Positions 1-8,685 are shown, counted from the stretch's first letter. The stretch is 49,943 nt of DNA from Rubrivivax sp. (GCA_021300575.1 JAJTDM010000030.1:1-49943); one strand, 5' to 3'. Made by a program: numbers and translations. The notes: generated by a model not told the origin, from the sequence alone.

Positions 1-1098
1 TTGCTCCAGCAGCATGGCGCCCACCAAGCGGGTGATGGCAGCGTCGTTGGGGAAGATGCCCACGACGTTGGTTCGGCGCTTGATCTCGGCATTGAGCCGC
101 TCCAGCGGGTTGGTGCTGTGGATCTGCAGCCAGTGCGCCCTGGGGAAGTCCATATACGACAGCACCTCGTGCTCGGCTCCGTCCATCAGCTTGGACAGCT
201 TGGGCATCGAGCCTCGGAACTGATCGGCCACGACCCGCCACTGCTCGTGCGCGGCCTTGGCCGTTTCCTGGGCGAAGGCGGTGGCGATGGCAGCGCTGAC
301 CATGCGGCGCTGGGTCTTGTTGGCGTGCGCCAGGGCGTTGCGCATGAAGTGCACCCGGCAGCGCTGCCATGTGGCCTTGAGCACCTTGGCCGCAGCCGCC
401 TTCAAGCCCTCGTGAGCATCTGAGATCACCAGCTTGACCCCGCGCAGGCCTCGGCGCATCAGGCTGCGCAGGAACTCCGTCCAGAACTCTTCGGCCTCGC
501 TGGGGCCGACCTTCATGCCCAGGACCTGGCGCTGGCCCTCCGTGTTGACAGCCACCGCCACTATTACGGCCACGCTCACGATGGAGCCGGCCTCCCTGTT
601 CTTGACGTAGGTGGCGTCGATCCACAGGTAGGGCCAGTCGCCCTCGATGGGGCGGTTCAGGAACGTGCCCACGCGCTCATCAAGCTCGGCGCACAAGCGT
701 GAGACCTGGCTCTTGGAAACACCAGACATGCCCATGGCCTTGACCAGATCGTCCACCGATCGGGTGGACACGCCGTGCACATAGGCCTCCTGTATGACCG
801 CGGCCAGTGCCTTCTCCGCCGTGCGTCGTGGCTCCAGGAAGGCGGGGTAGTAGCTGCCCTGGCGCAGTTTGGGCACGCGCAACCCCACCGTGCCGGCGCG
901 TGTCTCCCAAGAACGATCACGGTAGCCGTTGCGGCTGTTCAGACGCTCAGGGTTCTTCTCGTCGTAGCCGGCACCGCAAAGGGTCTCGGCTTCCATGTCC
1001 ATCAGGCGCTGAGCGGCGAACTGCACCATTTGGCGCAGCATGTCCACATCGGGGCCCTTCTCGGCCAGCTCGGCCAGTGCCATAGTTGCGTTGGTCAT
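1..1098 (-). CDS. IS256-family (mutator-type) transposase, 3' end off the window
   Basis: A DDE transposase that would catalyse cut-and-paste movement of its insertion sequence. The minus strand is open for 366 codons from an ATG at 1098 to the left edge without a stop, so the C-terminus is missing. Visible family marks are the N-terminal NPERLNSRNGYR and VPKLRQGSYYP blocks, the first catalytic Asp in LWIDATYVK, the second in VISDAHEGL, the RCRVHFMRN block, and the catalytic Glu in NPLERLNAEIKRR. IS256-family proteins are about 400 residues, so only some tens are lost. It sits about 140 bp upstream of a trio of tyrosine recombinases and may have inserted at or into the left end of that element. 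Its terminal inverted repeat cannot be defined because the other end is outside the window. Confidence 0.93.
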   Translation of the reverse strand, partial: MTNATMALAELAEKGPDVDMLRQMVQFAAQRLMDMEAETLCGAGYDEKNPERLNSRNGYRDRSWETRAGTVGLRVPKLRQGSYYPAFLEPRRTAEKALAAVIQEAYVHGVSTRSVDDLVKAMGMSGVSKSQVSRLCAELDERVGTFLNRPIEGDWPYLWIDATYVKNREAGSIVSVAVIVAVAVNTEGQRQVLGMKVGPSEAEEFWTEFLRSLMRRGLRGVKLVISDAHEGLKAAAAKVLKATWQRCRVHFMRNALAHANKTQRRMVSAAIATAFAQETAKAAHEQWRVVADQFRGSMPKLSKLMDGAEHEVLSYMDFPRAHWLQIHSTNPLERLNAEIKRRTNVVGIFPNDAAITRLVGAMLLEQ

Positions 1099-1236
1099 CG
1101 TGGTTCTCACTTCAAGGATCAAGGTTGGTATTCGCACCTCAACCCTATCCGAGATCACGATGACCACCCCAGCTGGGGGAGTCGCCGCAAGTTTGCTGTT
1201 CGGGCAGTACTGACGCCTCCACCACCGGAGGCCGTC

Positions 1237-2490
1237 ATGCCCAAGATCCCGTCGATCAATCCTTTGCTTCAGGCCTGGTTGCTTGAAGGTCCACTGTCAG
1301 CGCAGGTTCCGGCGTACATCGCACGCCTGCGTCGCGGTCGGTATGCGACGCATACCTCGGGCCGCTGCCTGAACGGCCTGGCGCACTTCGCGCATTGGAT
1401 GTCGATGTGCTTCTTGCCGACGCGCATGCTCGACGAAGGCTGCATCGACCAGTTCCTGCGCTATCACCTGCCCCGCTGTGACTGCCTGGGCGGCGCTCTG
1501 CGCACGCCCAACGAGGCGCGCGCCGCGCTGATGCCTGTGCTGGAGATCCTGCGCGCCGAAGGCGTCATCGCACCCGCGCCTGTTCCCACAGGTCCGATCG
1601 CCGACGAGCTGAACCACTTCGACGCGCACATGTGCAACGCCAGAGGCCTGGCGGCGAAGACCCGGCAGGGCCGACTGCGCATCGTCGAGCGGCTACTGCT
1701 GTCCAGGTTTGCCGGTCAGCCTGTCGTCGTGAGCTTGCTCGCTGCCGAGGACATAAGGCACTTCGTTGCCGATCAGTTGCAGGCCCTGGGCACCAGCAGC
1801 AACGCCTTCGCGATCGCATCGACACTGCGTGCCTACCTGCGCTATCGCGCCACCTGCGGCGACGCGGTGGGGCCACTGCTGGCCGCGATCTCATCGCCGG
1901 CGCACTGGAGCATGGCCACGCTGCCTCGAGGTCTCAAGCCCGAGGAAGTTGATCGGCTGTTGAACTCGTTCACCGACGTGTTGCCGTCGCCCAAGCGCGG
2001 CTACGCAGTCGTCCGCCTAGCGCTCGACCTGGGCCTGCGGGGCATCGAGATCAGTCGGTTGCAACTGGCCGACATCAACTGGCGGCTGGGCACCATCACG
2101 CTCAAGCGCACGAAGTCGCGTCGCCAGGATCTGCTGCCCTTGCCGGTGGCGACTGGGCGTGCGTTGGAAGCTTACCTGCGACACGAGCGGCCCAAGACCA
2201 GCGACCCGGCCGTGTTCGTACGCCGCCTGGCGCCACACGATGAACCCATCGGCGTAGACGCCATCCGCCGCATCGTGCGCGATGCCTTCCGGCGTGTGGG
2301 CATCCCCCATGGCCGCAGCCACGCGCTGCGGCACACGGTCGCCAGCCGCATCGTCAACCAGGGCGGCTCCATCAAGGAGGTGGCCGACGTGCTCCGACAC
2401 CGATCGTTGAACACCTCGATGATCTACGCGAAGGTCGACCACGGTGCGCTGTCGGGCGTTGCGCTGCCCTGGCCTGGGAGCCAGCCATGA
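1237..2490 (+). CDS. Tyrosine recombinase, first of the RIT trio
   Basis: A 417-residue site-specific recombinase that would act with its two neighbours in moving the element. The C-terminal catalytic domain shows the first Arg in DLGLRGIEISRL, a Lys in the beta-hairpin (LKRTKSRRQD), the HALRHT box (His-x-x-Arg), the His in LRHRSLNTS and the Tyr nucleophile in MIYAKVD. The reading frame is open further upstream, to about 775, but that part is antisense to the IS256 transposase. The ATG at 1237 (MPKIPSINP) is therefore preferred. The stop overlaps the next start by 4 bp (2487-2490), implying translational coupling. Confidence 0.88.
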   Translation: MPKIPSINPLLQAWLLEGPLSAQVPAYIARLRRGRYATHTSGRCLNGLAHFAHWMSMCFLPTRMLDEGCIDQFLRYHLPRCDCLGGALRTPNEARAALMPVLEILRAEGVIAPAPVPTGPIADELNHFDAHMCNARGLAAKTRQGRLRIVERLLLSRFAGQPVVVSLLAAEDIRHFVADQLQALGTSSNAFAIASTLRAYLRYRATCGDAVGPLLAAISSPAHWSMATLPRGLKPEEVDRLLNSFTDVLPSPKRGYAVVRLALDLGLRGIEISRLQLADINWRLGTITLKRTKSRRQDLLPLPVATGRALEAYLRHERPKTSDPAVFVRRLAPHDEPIGVDAIRRIVRDAFRRVGIPHGRSHALRHTVASRIVNQGGSIKEVADVLRHRSLNTSMIYAKVDHGALSGVALPWPGSQP

Positions 2491-3461
2491 AGCCCCGCGT
2501 CGGCCTGCAGTCCCGTGTCGAGCAGTATCTGACCGAGCGTCGGCAGTTGGGCTTCAAGCTGCACAACATGGAGCAGAGGCTGACCAGCTTCGCGCGCCAT
2601 GTCGCAGACGCTGGCCACCAGGGGCCTCTGACGGTCGATCTGATGGCCGACTGGGCGCGCCAGGCCAAGGCCGGCCGCGGCGACCGCGCGACCCTGGCCC
2701 GTCGGCTGAAGATGCTGCGGCCGTTTACTGCCTGGCTGCGGCAGTTCGATCCGGCCACCGAGGTGCCAGACGAGGCCGTCTTCGGTCGGGTGCCGGGACG
2801 AATGACGCCACATGTCTACCGGGAAGCCGAGATCGTCGAGTTGCTCGCTGCGGCCCGGCAACTCGGCCCCAAGGGCGGCCTGCGTCCAGCCGTGATGGAG
2901 ACTCTCTTCGGCCTGGTCGCCTGCGCCGGGCTACGCATCTCCGAAGCGCTGGGCTTGCTGGACGCCGACGTCGACCTGGCCGCTGGCGTGATGACGATCC
3001 GGCAGAGCAAGTTCGGCAAGACGCGCCTGGTGCCGCTGCATCCGAGCGCAGTCCAGGTGCTGGCCAGCTACAGAGCGCATCGTGCCCGCCACGTCCGCAC
3101 CACGCCGGACCTGCCGTTCTTCGTCTCCAGCCGCGGGCAGTTGCTCGGGCAACCTGTCGGGGATCGGCAAGTGCACCGTGTCTTCCGGGACCTGCGCCAG
3201 CAACTGGGCTGGATCGATCGGGGCAGCCACGGGATGCCGCGCATCCACGACCTGCGCCACAGCTTCGCCGTGCGCCGGCTCGTGCTGTGGCATGAACAGG
3301 GTGAGGACATCAACCAGCGCATGTTGTCGTTGTCGACCTACCTGGGCCACGTCAAGGTCTCCAGCACCTACTGGTATCTCACCGGAGTGCCGGAGTTGAT
3401 GGGCCTGCTGGGACAGGCGTTCGAGCGCTATGCCAGCCCGTGGGAGGATGAAGATGAATAA
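2487..3461 (+). CDS. Tyrosine recombinase, second of the RIT trio
   Basis: A 324-residue tyrosine recombinase. It has an N-terminal SAM-like core-binding region (about residues 5-100) and a catalytic domain with the Arg in CAGLRISEALGL, a Lys in QSKFGKTR, the HDLRHSFAVRR box, and a C-terminal LGHVKVSSTYWYL segment with the conserved His and the Tyr nucleophile. The GEDINQRMLSLSTYLGHV stretch is typical of this RIT subfamily. The ATG start overlaps the stop of the upstream recombinase, and its 3' end overlaps the start of the third. The three genes are presumably one transcript. Confidence 0.88.
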   Translation: MKPRVGLQSRVEQYLTERRQLGFKLHNMEQRLTSFARHVADAGHQGPLTVDLMADWARQAKAGRGDRATLARRLKMLRPFTAWLRQFDPATEVPDEAVFGRVPGRMTPHVYREAEIVELLAAARQLGPKGGLRPAVMETLFGLVACAGLRISEALGLLDADVDLAAGVMTIRQSKFGKTRLVPLHPSAVQVLASYRAHRARHVRTTPDLPFFVSSRGQLLGQPVGDRQVHRVFRDLRQQLGWIDRGSHGMPRIHDLRHSFAVRRLVLWHEQGEDINQRMLSLSTYLGHVKVSSTYWYLTGVPELMGLLGQAFERYASPWEDEDE

Positions 3462-4470
3462 GTCGTTGGCTCCCCGAACGCCGCCGAGCTTCGCGGCGCT
3501 GGTTCAATCGTTCTTCACCGAGCACCTCACGCAGCAGCGCGCGATGAGCCCGCGCACGGTGGCGACGTACCGCGACGGCCTTGTGCTGTTCCTGGACTTC
3601 GCCACCGCCCGGCTGCACAAGCAGCCCACGGCGATGAAGCTGCCGGACATCACCCCGGCGCTGATCCTCGCCTTCCTTGACCATCTGGAGCAGGATCGTG
3701 GCAACGCGGTCCGCACCCGCAATGCGCGCCTCGCTGCGCTGCGCGCGTTCCTGAAGTTCGCCGGGCACCGCGATGTCAACGCGCTGCACATCGTCGAGCA
3801 GGCGCTGGGCGTGCCGATGAAGCGCTTCGAGCGGCCGATGCTGGGCTTCCTGACGCGCGAGGAGATGCTGGCCATCATCGGCAAGCCGGGGGCGAGTTGG
3901 ACCAGCCAGCGCGACCACCTGCTGCTGCACATGCTCTACAACACCGGTGCTCGGGTGTCGGAGATCATCGCCGTGCGCCTGGCCGATGTCGTCCTGGACG
4001 GTGTGGCCAGCGTGCACCTGCACGGCAAGGGGCGCAAGCAGCGGACGATGCCCCTGTGGCGCTCGACCGTAAAGGCCATCCGAAGCTGGTTAAGGTTCAA
4101 CCCGAACCTGCTGCCGAGCTCTGCGCTGCTGCCGAACAGAGACGGGGGCACGATGACCAGGACCAACGTCGCGCAGCGCCTGGCGCTGGCAGTGGCGGCG
4201 GCAACCCCGGCGATGCCCGGCTTGCGTGATCGTCACATCTCCCCGCACACCATCCGCCACACGACAGCCATGCATCTGCTGCAGTCCGGCGAGCCGATCG
4301 AAGGCATCGCCCTGTGGCTTGGCCACGAGAGCCCGACGACCACGCATCAGTACACGGAGGCCAATCTGGCGATGAAGGAGAAGGCTCTGGCACGGATGCA
4401 AGACCCCGACACCGCCAGCCGGCGCTTCCGCGCCTCGGACTCGCTGCTCGAGTTCCTGAAGGGCCTGTGA
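3454..4470 (+). CDS. Tyrosine recombinase, third of the RIT trio
   Basis: A 338-residue tyrosine recombinase (MNKSLAPRT start). Two in-frame ATGs exist. The one at 3448 touches the GGGAGG ribosome-binding site at 3442-3447, so the ATG at 3454, six bases downstream of it, is preferred. The core-binding region contains MSPRTVATYRDGL. The catalytic residues are the Arg in NTGARVSEIIAV, the Lys in HGKGRKQR, the HTIRHTTAMHLL box, and the GHESPTTTHQYTEA motif with His and Tyr. All active-site positions are present, so the protein should be functional. The gene starts inside the last codons of the preceding recombinase. Confidence 0.88.
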   Translation: MNKSLAPRTPPSFAALVQSFFTEHLTQQRAMSPRTVATYRDGLVLFLDFATARLHKQPTAMKLPDITPALILAFLDHLEQDRGNAVRTRNARLAALRAFLKFAGHRDVNALHIVEQALGVPMKRFERPMLGFLTREEMLAIIGKPGASWTSQRDHLLLHMLYNTGARVSEIIAVRLADVVLDGVASVHLHGKGRKQRTMPLWRSTVKAIRSWLRFNPNLLPSSALLPNRDGGTMTRTNVAQRLALAVAAATPAMPGLRDRHISPHTIRHTTAMHLLQSGEPIEGIALWLGHESPTTTHQYTEANLAMKEKALARMQDPDTASRRFRASDSLLEFLKGL

Positions 4471-4472
4471 AT

Positions 4473-4573
4473 ATGAGAAGTGCACGAGTGCCCGGGACCA
4501 CCTGCCTACGAGGTGATCTGGGCGCTCGTCTTCCACGGTCTTGTCATAACCGAGGTCTTCTCATAATGGCCGG
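4473..4573. repeat. Cluster of short direct and inverted repeats at the possible right end of the RIT element
   Basis: Two direct copies of GTCTTnTCATAA occur at 4538-4549 and 4555-4566 (17-bp period). ATGAGAAG at 4473-4480 is the inverse of CTTCTCAT at 4558-4565. A related GTCTTGCCATAA occurs about 0.9 kb further right, at 5434-5445. Short repeated half-sites just beyond a recombinase gene are what recombinase binding sites or element ends look like. The function is inferred. Confidence 0.4.
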
Positions 4574-4660
4574 TAGTGTCGGTACGCTGGTCAGTTAGCA
4601 AGTAGACCGTGGGTTCCTCTCCGGGTGGCGACAGCGCTTGCTGGGTCGAGCCTGCCCGCT

Positions 4661-4987
4661 TCAGTGCCTATAGTCCTCTTCCCGCTGGTGCCTAACCGCG
4701 CCCACTATCACGTTGTCGCCGACGATCTCGAAGAGAACGATGTAGCCCGTGCCACCAAACGGAACGATCAATTCGCGGGAGCGGCCATTGCCAAGTTCTG
4801 CCCGACGGCATGTGAACGGCGACCAGGACAGTAATCGCATTCCCTCGCGGACAGCGTCCAGTGCTCTTTGAGGAATGGTCCAGTCCGGCGTCTCGCTCTC
4901 AAGTTCGCGCTCGATGGAAAAGTCCTCCAGACGCCGCAGGTCCTCCACCGCTTCTTGCAGGAGCGTGACGGTGTACTTGGGCGTCAC
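4661..4987 (-). CDS. ParE/RelE-superfamily toxin
   Basis: A 108-residue protein of the RelE/ParE toxin fold. It starts MTPKYTVTLLQEAVEDL, has the typical helical segment and ends with a strand pair (GGTGYIVLFEIVGDNVIVGAVRHQREEDYRH), where the VRHxRED(D/Y)Y ending is characteristic of ParE-like toxins. Such proteins poison gyrase (ParE) or cut mRNA on the ribosome (RelE). The sequence does not decide which, though the C-terminus favours ParE. The start codon overlaps the stop of the upstream gene by 4 bp, and that gene is the likely antitoxin. The pair lies just past the recombinase trio, a common position for stabilising toxin-antitoxin cassettes. Confidence 0.8.
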   Translation of the reverse strand: MTPKYTVTLLQEAVEDLRRLEDFSIERELESETPDWTIPQRALDAVREGMRLLSWSPFTCRRAELGNGRSRELIVPFGGTGYIVLFEIVGDNVIVGAVRHQREEDYRH

Positions 4988-5268
4988 CGGCCTGCGCGCT
5001 GAGCAGCTCGGCGCTTCGCGTCATCGAGGCGGGCCTGCAGGTCGGCCATGACCTCGTCGACCCTATGCCCGCCGCCTTCTTGCTTCCAGCGCTCAATCGC
5101 CGCCTCGCCACGAGTGACGAACTCCGACTGCACGCGGCGCCAAGCTGCTGCCGCGACGACCGCCTCCTCGATGAACTGGGTCAACGTCTCGCCCTCGCGC
5201 AAGACAGCCTCGACTTCGGCGCGGACCTCAGGCTCGACACGGATGGGTGGAAAGGTTGCAGAGCGCAT
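4984..5268 (-). CDS. Antitoxin of the ParE/RelE-type pair
   Basis: A 94-residue protein starting MRSATFPPIRVEPEVRAEVEAVLREGET. The N-terminal FPPIRVEPEVRAEVE stretch resembles ribbon-helix-helix antitoxins, and the charged C-terminus (residues 50-94) would wrap the toxin. The frame stays open upstream to 5466, but the ATG at 5268 gives a protein of normal antitoxin size; the upstream 66 codons are rich in Cys and Trp and look non-coding. The stop overlaps the toxin start, the usual antitoxin-first order, and the gene is probably autoregulated. The exact family is not certain. Confidence 0.7.
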   Translation of the reverse strand: MRSATFPPIRVEPEVRAEVEAVLREGETLTQFIEEAVVAAAAWRRVQSEFVTRGEAAIERWKQEGGGHRVDEVMADLQARLDDAKRRAAQRAGR

Positions 5269-5413
5269 GAGCGGAATGTATAGCAACCGTGCTACGCGAG
5301 CAACGCCAGCGGTGCATCCCATCGCAAGCGCCATGAAACGCTTCAGATTGCCCCTGCGGCGAGGACGACAGGAACACCGCCAGACAGCCTGAAAGTTGTC
5401 CACTGCGAACGTC

Positions 5414-5450
5414 GCGTTATGGCCGTTATGCAAGTCTTGCCATAACGGCC
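5414..5450. repeat. Inverted repeat upstream of the antitoxin gene
   Basis: GGCCGTTATG at 5421-5430 is the exact inverse of CATAACGGCC at 5441-5450, with a 10-base spacer. A further CGTTATGG half-site starts at 5414. The right part, GTCTTGCCATAACGG (5434-5448), resembles the repeats at 4538 and 4555. It could be a recombinase site bounding the toxin-antitoxin cassette, or an operator for the antitoxin, about 150 bp upstream of whose start it lies. Confidence 0.5.
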
Positions 5451-5545
5451 AGAAGGAGCTATTCATGACCGGCCGATGGCTGGCGTGGCGCTAAGTCGGT
5501 CAGCTCGCCTACCAGCTCGATCGCCGACGAAGGGGCGCCCGCCAG

Positions 5546-5926
5546 TCACTTGTCGACGTACGCCCGTCCTCTTCCGAGGGACCAGTCGATCGCTCCGTTC
5601 TCCACAAGCCCAACCACCAGGTCGTCTTCCGCGAAGCCGATACCAGCCGCGCGCGCTGCTAGCTCGCTGTACAGCCGTCGCTTCTGTGCGTCGGTGCGCC
5701 CTGAAAGAAAGGTGATCTCGATCACGCAGGCGTCGGCCGTGCGTTGCACATCGCCAAAGGTCGGATCGAGGATCAGGTGGTCGCGCTCGAAACGCGAGAT
5801 CAACTGGAACCGATCGCCTTGCGGAACGTCGCAACATTCGACGAGAGCATCGTGCACGGCGTCGGCCAAGCCGCGCACTTGCCGGGCGTTCAAGTGGTCA
5901 GGGACCGAGAGGCGGGTCAGTGGCAT
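5546..5926 (-). CDS. Tautomerase-family protein
   Basis: A 126-residue protein of the 4-oxalocrotonate tautomerase superfamily (Tautomerase_2-like). The N-terminal Pro directly after Met (MPLTRLSVPDHL), the catalytic base of the family, is present. The central FERDHLILDPTF and the IEITFLSGRTDAQKRRLYSEL block are conserved in single-chain bacterial tautomerases that enolise small 2-oxo acids; the true substrate is unknown. It is transcribed away from a LysR-type regulator starting 117 bp upstream, a classic arrangement in which the LysR protein controls the divergent gene. Confidence 0.82.
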   Translation of the reverse strand: MPLTRLSVPDHLNARQVRGLADAVHDALVECCDVPQGDRFQLISRFERDHLILDPTFGDVQRTADACVIEITFLSGRTDAQKRRLYSELAARAAGIGFAEDDLVVGLVENGAIDWSLGRGRAYVDK

Positions 5927-6043
5927 GGGTTCGTCCTGTATGGGAGATGCGGAAGTCTAGGCAGCGAGGCAATGCACGGGAACAGCTCGCGCTGCAAGGC
6001 CGGTTTGCGGCCGGCGCAAGGGCCGACTGGCTACCATTGGGCG

Positions 6044-6922
6044 ATGGACAACCTCAGCCTCGCCGACCTGACGGTGTTCGCGCGCGCGGCGGCCCTGGGC
6101 ACCTTGTCGTTGGCGGCTCGCGAAAGGGGCGTGCCGGTGAGCCAGATCTCGCGCGCCGTCGCCCGCGTCGAGAGTGCCTGCGGCGCTCAGCTCTTTCGGC
6201 GCTCGGCACGAGGCATCACGCTCACGCAAGACGGTGAGGCTTTTCTGGCCTTTTGCCAGAAGGTGCTCGAGACCCGGAGCGATCTCGAGGCGGATCTTTC
6301 GCGCAGCAGACGCCAGGTGAGCGGCTGTGTTCGTGTGAGCCTGAGTTCAGCGATCGCCCAGCACTGGGTGGCGCCATCGCTGCCGGACCTGGTCAAGCGT
6401 CATCCACAGATCGGACTTGACCTGCTGGTTGAGGACGGCCTGGTCGACTTGGCTCGCTCGGGCGTCGACATCGCCATTCGCACCGGCAATCCGACCGCGC
6501 TGTCGTTGGTCGCGCGGAAGCTGGGCGAGATCGAGACCGGTCTGTACGCCAGCGCAGCGTACCTCCAGGGCCGCGACACACCTTGCTCCGCAGATGACCT
6601 GATGGCGCACACACTGCTGGCCAATTGTGAGCACCCGGTGCTCAACCGGCTGCGCTTCGCAGACGGACGACATTTGATGGCCAACAGTCGCATGCGCGCG
6701 AGCAGCACCGCCACCCTCGCGCAAATGACCGCCGAAGGGCTTGGCATCGCGCACCTGCCGGTGAAGATGGCACAGGCTCCGGGAGGCTCCACTCTGCAGC
6801 GCCTGCTCACGCAGGAGTTCCAATCCACGCCTGTGCCGGTGTGGGCACTGATGCTCCCGGAGCGTCAACGCCTGCCACGTATTCGCGCGTGCTTGGAGCA
6901 CCTTGTGCAGCTGTTCAAGTGA
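6044..6922 (+). CDS. LysR-family transcriptional regulator
   Basis: A 292-residue LTTR. The winged helix-turn-helix spans about residues 5-65 (LADLTVFARAAALGTLSLAARERGVPVSQISRAVARVESACGA in two blocks). The effector-binding domain (about 95-290) contains DLLVEDGLVDLARSGVDIAIR, as in the CrgA/DmlR-like branch. The frame is open upstream, but the ATG at 6044 (MDNLSLADL) gives the standard N-terminus. It is divergent from the tautomerase gene, which it probably regulates together with its own expression from the 117-bp intergenic region. The effector is unknown. Confidence 0.9.
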   Translation: MDNLSLADLTVFARAAALGTLSLAARERGVPVSQISRAVARVESACGAQLFRRSARGITLTQDGEAFLAFCQKVLETRSDLEADLSRSRRQVSGCVRVSLSSAIAQHWVAPSLPDLVKRHPQIGLDLLVEDGLVDLARSGVDIAIRTGNPTALSLVARKLGEIETGLYASAAYLQGRDTPCSADDLMAHTLLANCEHPVLNRLRFADGRHLMANSRMRASSTATLAQMTAEGLGIAHLPVKMAQAPGGSTLQRLLTQEFQSTPVPVWALMLPERQRLPRIRACLEHLVQLFK

Positions 6923-7631
6923 TTCTTGGCGTGATCGAGGTCTGCCGAAGATGAAGGGCGTGTCGGCGCGGTGCGGAGGATGGTTGAGCCCGCATGGGTT
7001 CCGGATCGCCTAGATGTCCGTTACCAGATAACCAACTTGGTTGCCTGCATGCCCGCAACGGGGCGGTACCGCCAGTTCGCGCGGCAGGGAAGAAGTCGTC
7101 AGAGCAGGGAGACCGCCCATCCGCAACCCGCGGTCAGCTGTACCTTGTATAGCTGCCGTTCCGGCCGTCGTTGGTGGTCGAACCGAAAGTCGGCTTGATG
7201 GCCCTCACCGTGAGTCCGCTGCCTTAAGGTCGCTGATTCCTCTCGCTGCATTGCAGTCGGTTGCCCCTGCACGCCGAGCGACCTTGGCGCGACTCTTGTG
7301 AAATCTGGGCCCGAAAGTGCCTCGCCGCAGAGGTGCTGGATGAGAGCCCTCGTGACTACCTTCGTTCGACTTCCTCCTGCCGAGTGCAGATGGGGCCCGC
7401 CGAATCCCGACCAGGCCGACTTTGTCGGCGTTTACCGCCGATCCAAGCGTGGCGTGCGTAGGGTGGGCTTGCCGTGACGACCCACGCTACCACGCCGTTC
7501 TCGCCGTCAAGGTCTGCGCGCTCGCGGGGCGAGCGCTTGCGGCCTGCGGCCGTCTTCGAACCCTGACTGCTGCGCTGCGCCGTGGTGCTTCGGTCTCGGG
7601 CAATCCCGCCCGACACAGTCCGGAGTTCGCC
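6923..7631. other. Gene-free stretch between LysR gene and short radC
   Basis: About 700 bases without a convincing gene. Short open frames exist on both strands, but they have no recognisable protein features and mostly overlap each other. The last part (about 7500-7631) is the GC-rich leader of radC. No tRNA, repeat array or clear terminator was seen. Confidence 0.6.
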
Positions 7632-8147
7632 ATGTCGCTCTCTTCCACTTCTTCCGTTGTCGCTGTCAATGCGCTGCTGGTGCGCGATGTCGACGGTCAG
7701 TACCGTCCTGCGCGTGCCGAGGAGGTGCTGTCGCAGGCGCGGCGCGTGCTGTCGCAGCGGGTGCGGCGCGGTGCCACGATGTCGTCGCCGCAGGCGGTGA
7801 AGGACTACCTGCTCCTGGAGATCGGTGTGCTGGAGCACGAGGTGTTCTGCGTGCTGTTCCTGGATGCGCAGCACCGGATCATCGAGCTGAAGCAGATGTT
7901 CCGCGGCACGGTGACGCAGACCTCGGTGTATCCGCGCGAGGTGGTCAAGGCAGCGCTCGCCTGCAATTCGGCCGCTGTTGTCCTGGCGCATAACCACCCC
8001 TCCGGTTCGGTCGAACCGAGCCGTGCCGACGAATTCCTGACGCAAACGTTGAAGTCGGCGCTGGCGCTGGTGGACGTGCGGGTGCTCGATCACCTGGTGG
8101 TGGCGGGCGCGGACGTGTGCTCTTTCGCCGGGCGGGGCCTGGTTTAG
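7632..8147 (+). CDS. Short RadC-like JAB/MPN-domain protein (mobile-element type)
   Basis: A 171-residue RadC-family protein. It contains the JAB domain with the metal-binding HNHPSG...D signature ([15 protein letters not shown]) and the upstream VFCVLFLD and [10 protein letters not shown] blocks. It lacks the N-terminal helix-hairpin-helix domain of full-length RadC, which is present in the second copy at 25753-26427. Short RadC proteins of this kind are common on plasmids and integrative elements, often near anti-restriction and ssb genes; their biochemical role is not settled. The ATG at 7632 is chosen because the first residues ([13 protein letters not shown]) lead straight into the family region. 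Context: ssb, DUF932, ParA and ParB genes 3-6 kb downstream. Confidence 0.88.
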   Translation: MSLSSTSSVVAVNALLVRDVDGQYRPARAEEVLSQARRVLSQRVRRGATMSSPQAVKDYLLLEIGVLEHEVFCVLFLDAQHRIIELKQMFRGTVTQTSVYPREVVKAALACNSAAVVLAHNHPSGSVEPSRADEFLTQTLKSALALVDVRVLDHLVVAGADVCSFAGRGLV

Positions 8148-8187
8148 GCCGCACAGAGGGCGTCGGCGGCGCCCCTTCTGCATACGC

Positions 8188-8685
8188 TCAGGCCAGACCG
8201 ATCCGCCGGATGTCGAGCGCGAAGGGGCCGGCCTGGCGTGCCGCGATCATCAGGCCGACCTGGCGGATGCACGCAGGGTCGAGTGGCGGTGCGCCAGTGA
8301 CCTCGCGTCCGCGGAAGCTGGCGCGGAAGTCGGCCAGCGGCAGGTGCAAGGTCTGCCAGTCGGTGCCCTTGGGGGCGAAACTGGCCTGGTAGTTCAGGCT
8401 GTCGAAGCCATCGTCGGTCAGCAGGCAGAGCTTGAACTCCTTGTTGTCACCGCGCATTTCGATCAAGCAGGCCTCGGCGCCAGGTAGGCCCCGTTCGCCG
8501 GGGCTGGACCGCACCGAGGCGAAGCCACCGTTGCGCTCCAGCGAGACGGTTCCCTCGAACACGGCGTGACCTGCTGGGTCGTGGCGCAGCGTGCTGTGGG
8601 AGATGCCGCCCATGACGCGGTCGTCGATGGCATGCCACACGTTTGCCGCACTCGGGTCGGTGAAGTCGAACAGCGTTGTGCGCAT
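8188..8685 (-). CDS. CIA30-family protein
   Basis: A 165-residue protein resembling the complex I intermediate-associated protein 30 (CIA30) family, a galactose-binding-like beta-sandwich. Visible family features are the start MRTTLFDFTDPSAANVWHAIDD, the RVMGGISHSTL segment, the FEGTVSLERNGGFASVRS block, and the C-terminal IRQVGLMIAARQAGPFALDIRRI strands. Bacterial members are of unknown function and have no proven link to respiratory complex I. The start at MRTTLF fits the family. It ends 40 bp from the convergent radC stop. Confidence 0.8.
   Translation of the reverse strand: MRTTLFDFTDPSAANVWHAIDDRVMGGISHSTLRHDPAGHAVFEGTVSLERNGGFASVRSSPGERGLPGAEACLIEMRGDNKEFKLCLLTDDGFDSLNYQASFAPKGTDWQTLHLPLADFRASFRGREVTGAPPLDPACIRQVGLMIAARQAGPFALDIRRIGLA

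Larger units (their letters stand above)
1237..4573 (+). mobile_element. RIT-like element (three adjacent tyrosine recombinases), outer limits uncertain
   Basis: Three different tyrosine recombinase genes follow each other on one strand. The first pair shares 4 bp and the second pair 8 bp. This is the known architecture of RIT (recombinase in trio) elements, which move as a unit and carry terminal inverted repeats. On the right, beyond the third gene, a cluster of related short motifs may mark the terminus. No matching copy was seen between 1099 and 1236, so the left end may have been lost when the neighbouring IS256 element inserted. The limits given are the gene trio plus the motif cluster, not proven ends. 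Confidence 0.65.

Noticed and set aside
775..1236. Upstream extension of the first recombinase
   Set aside because: It runs antisense through the IS256 transposase; the recombinase-like sequence begins only after the ATG at 1237.
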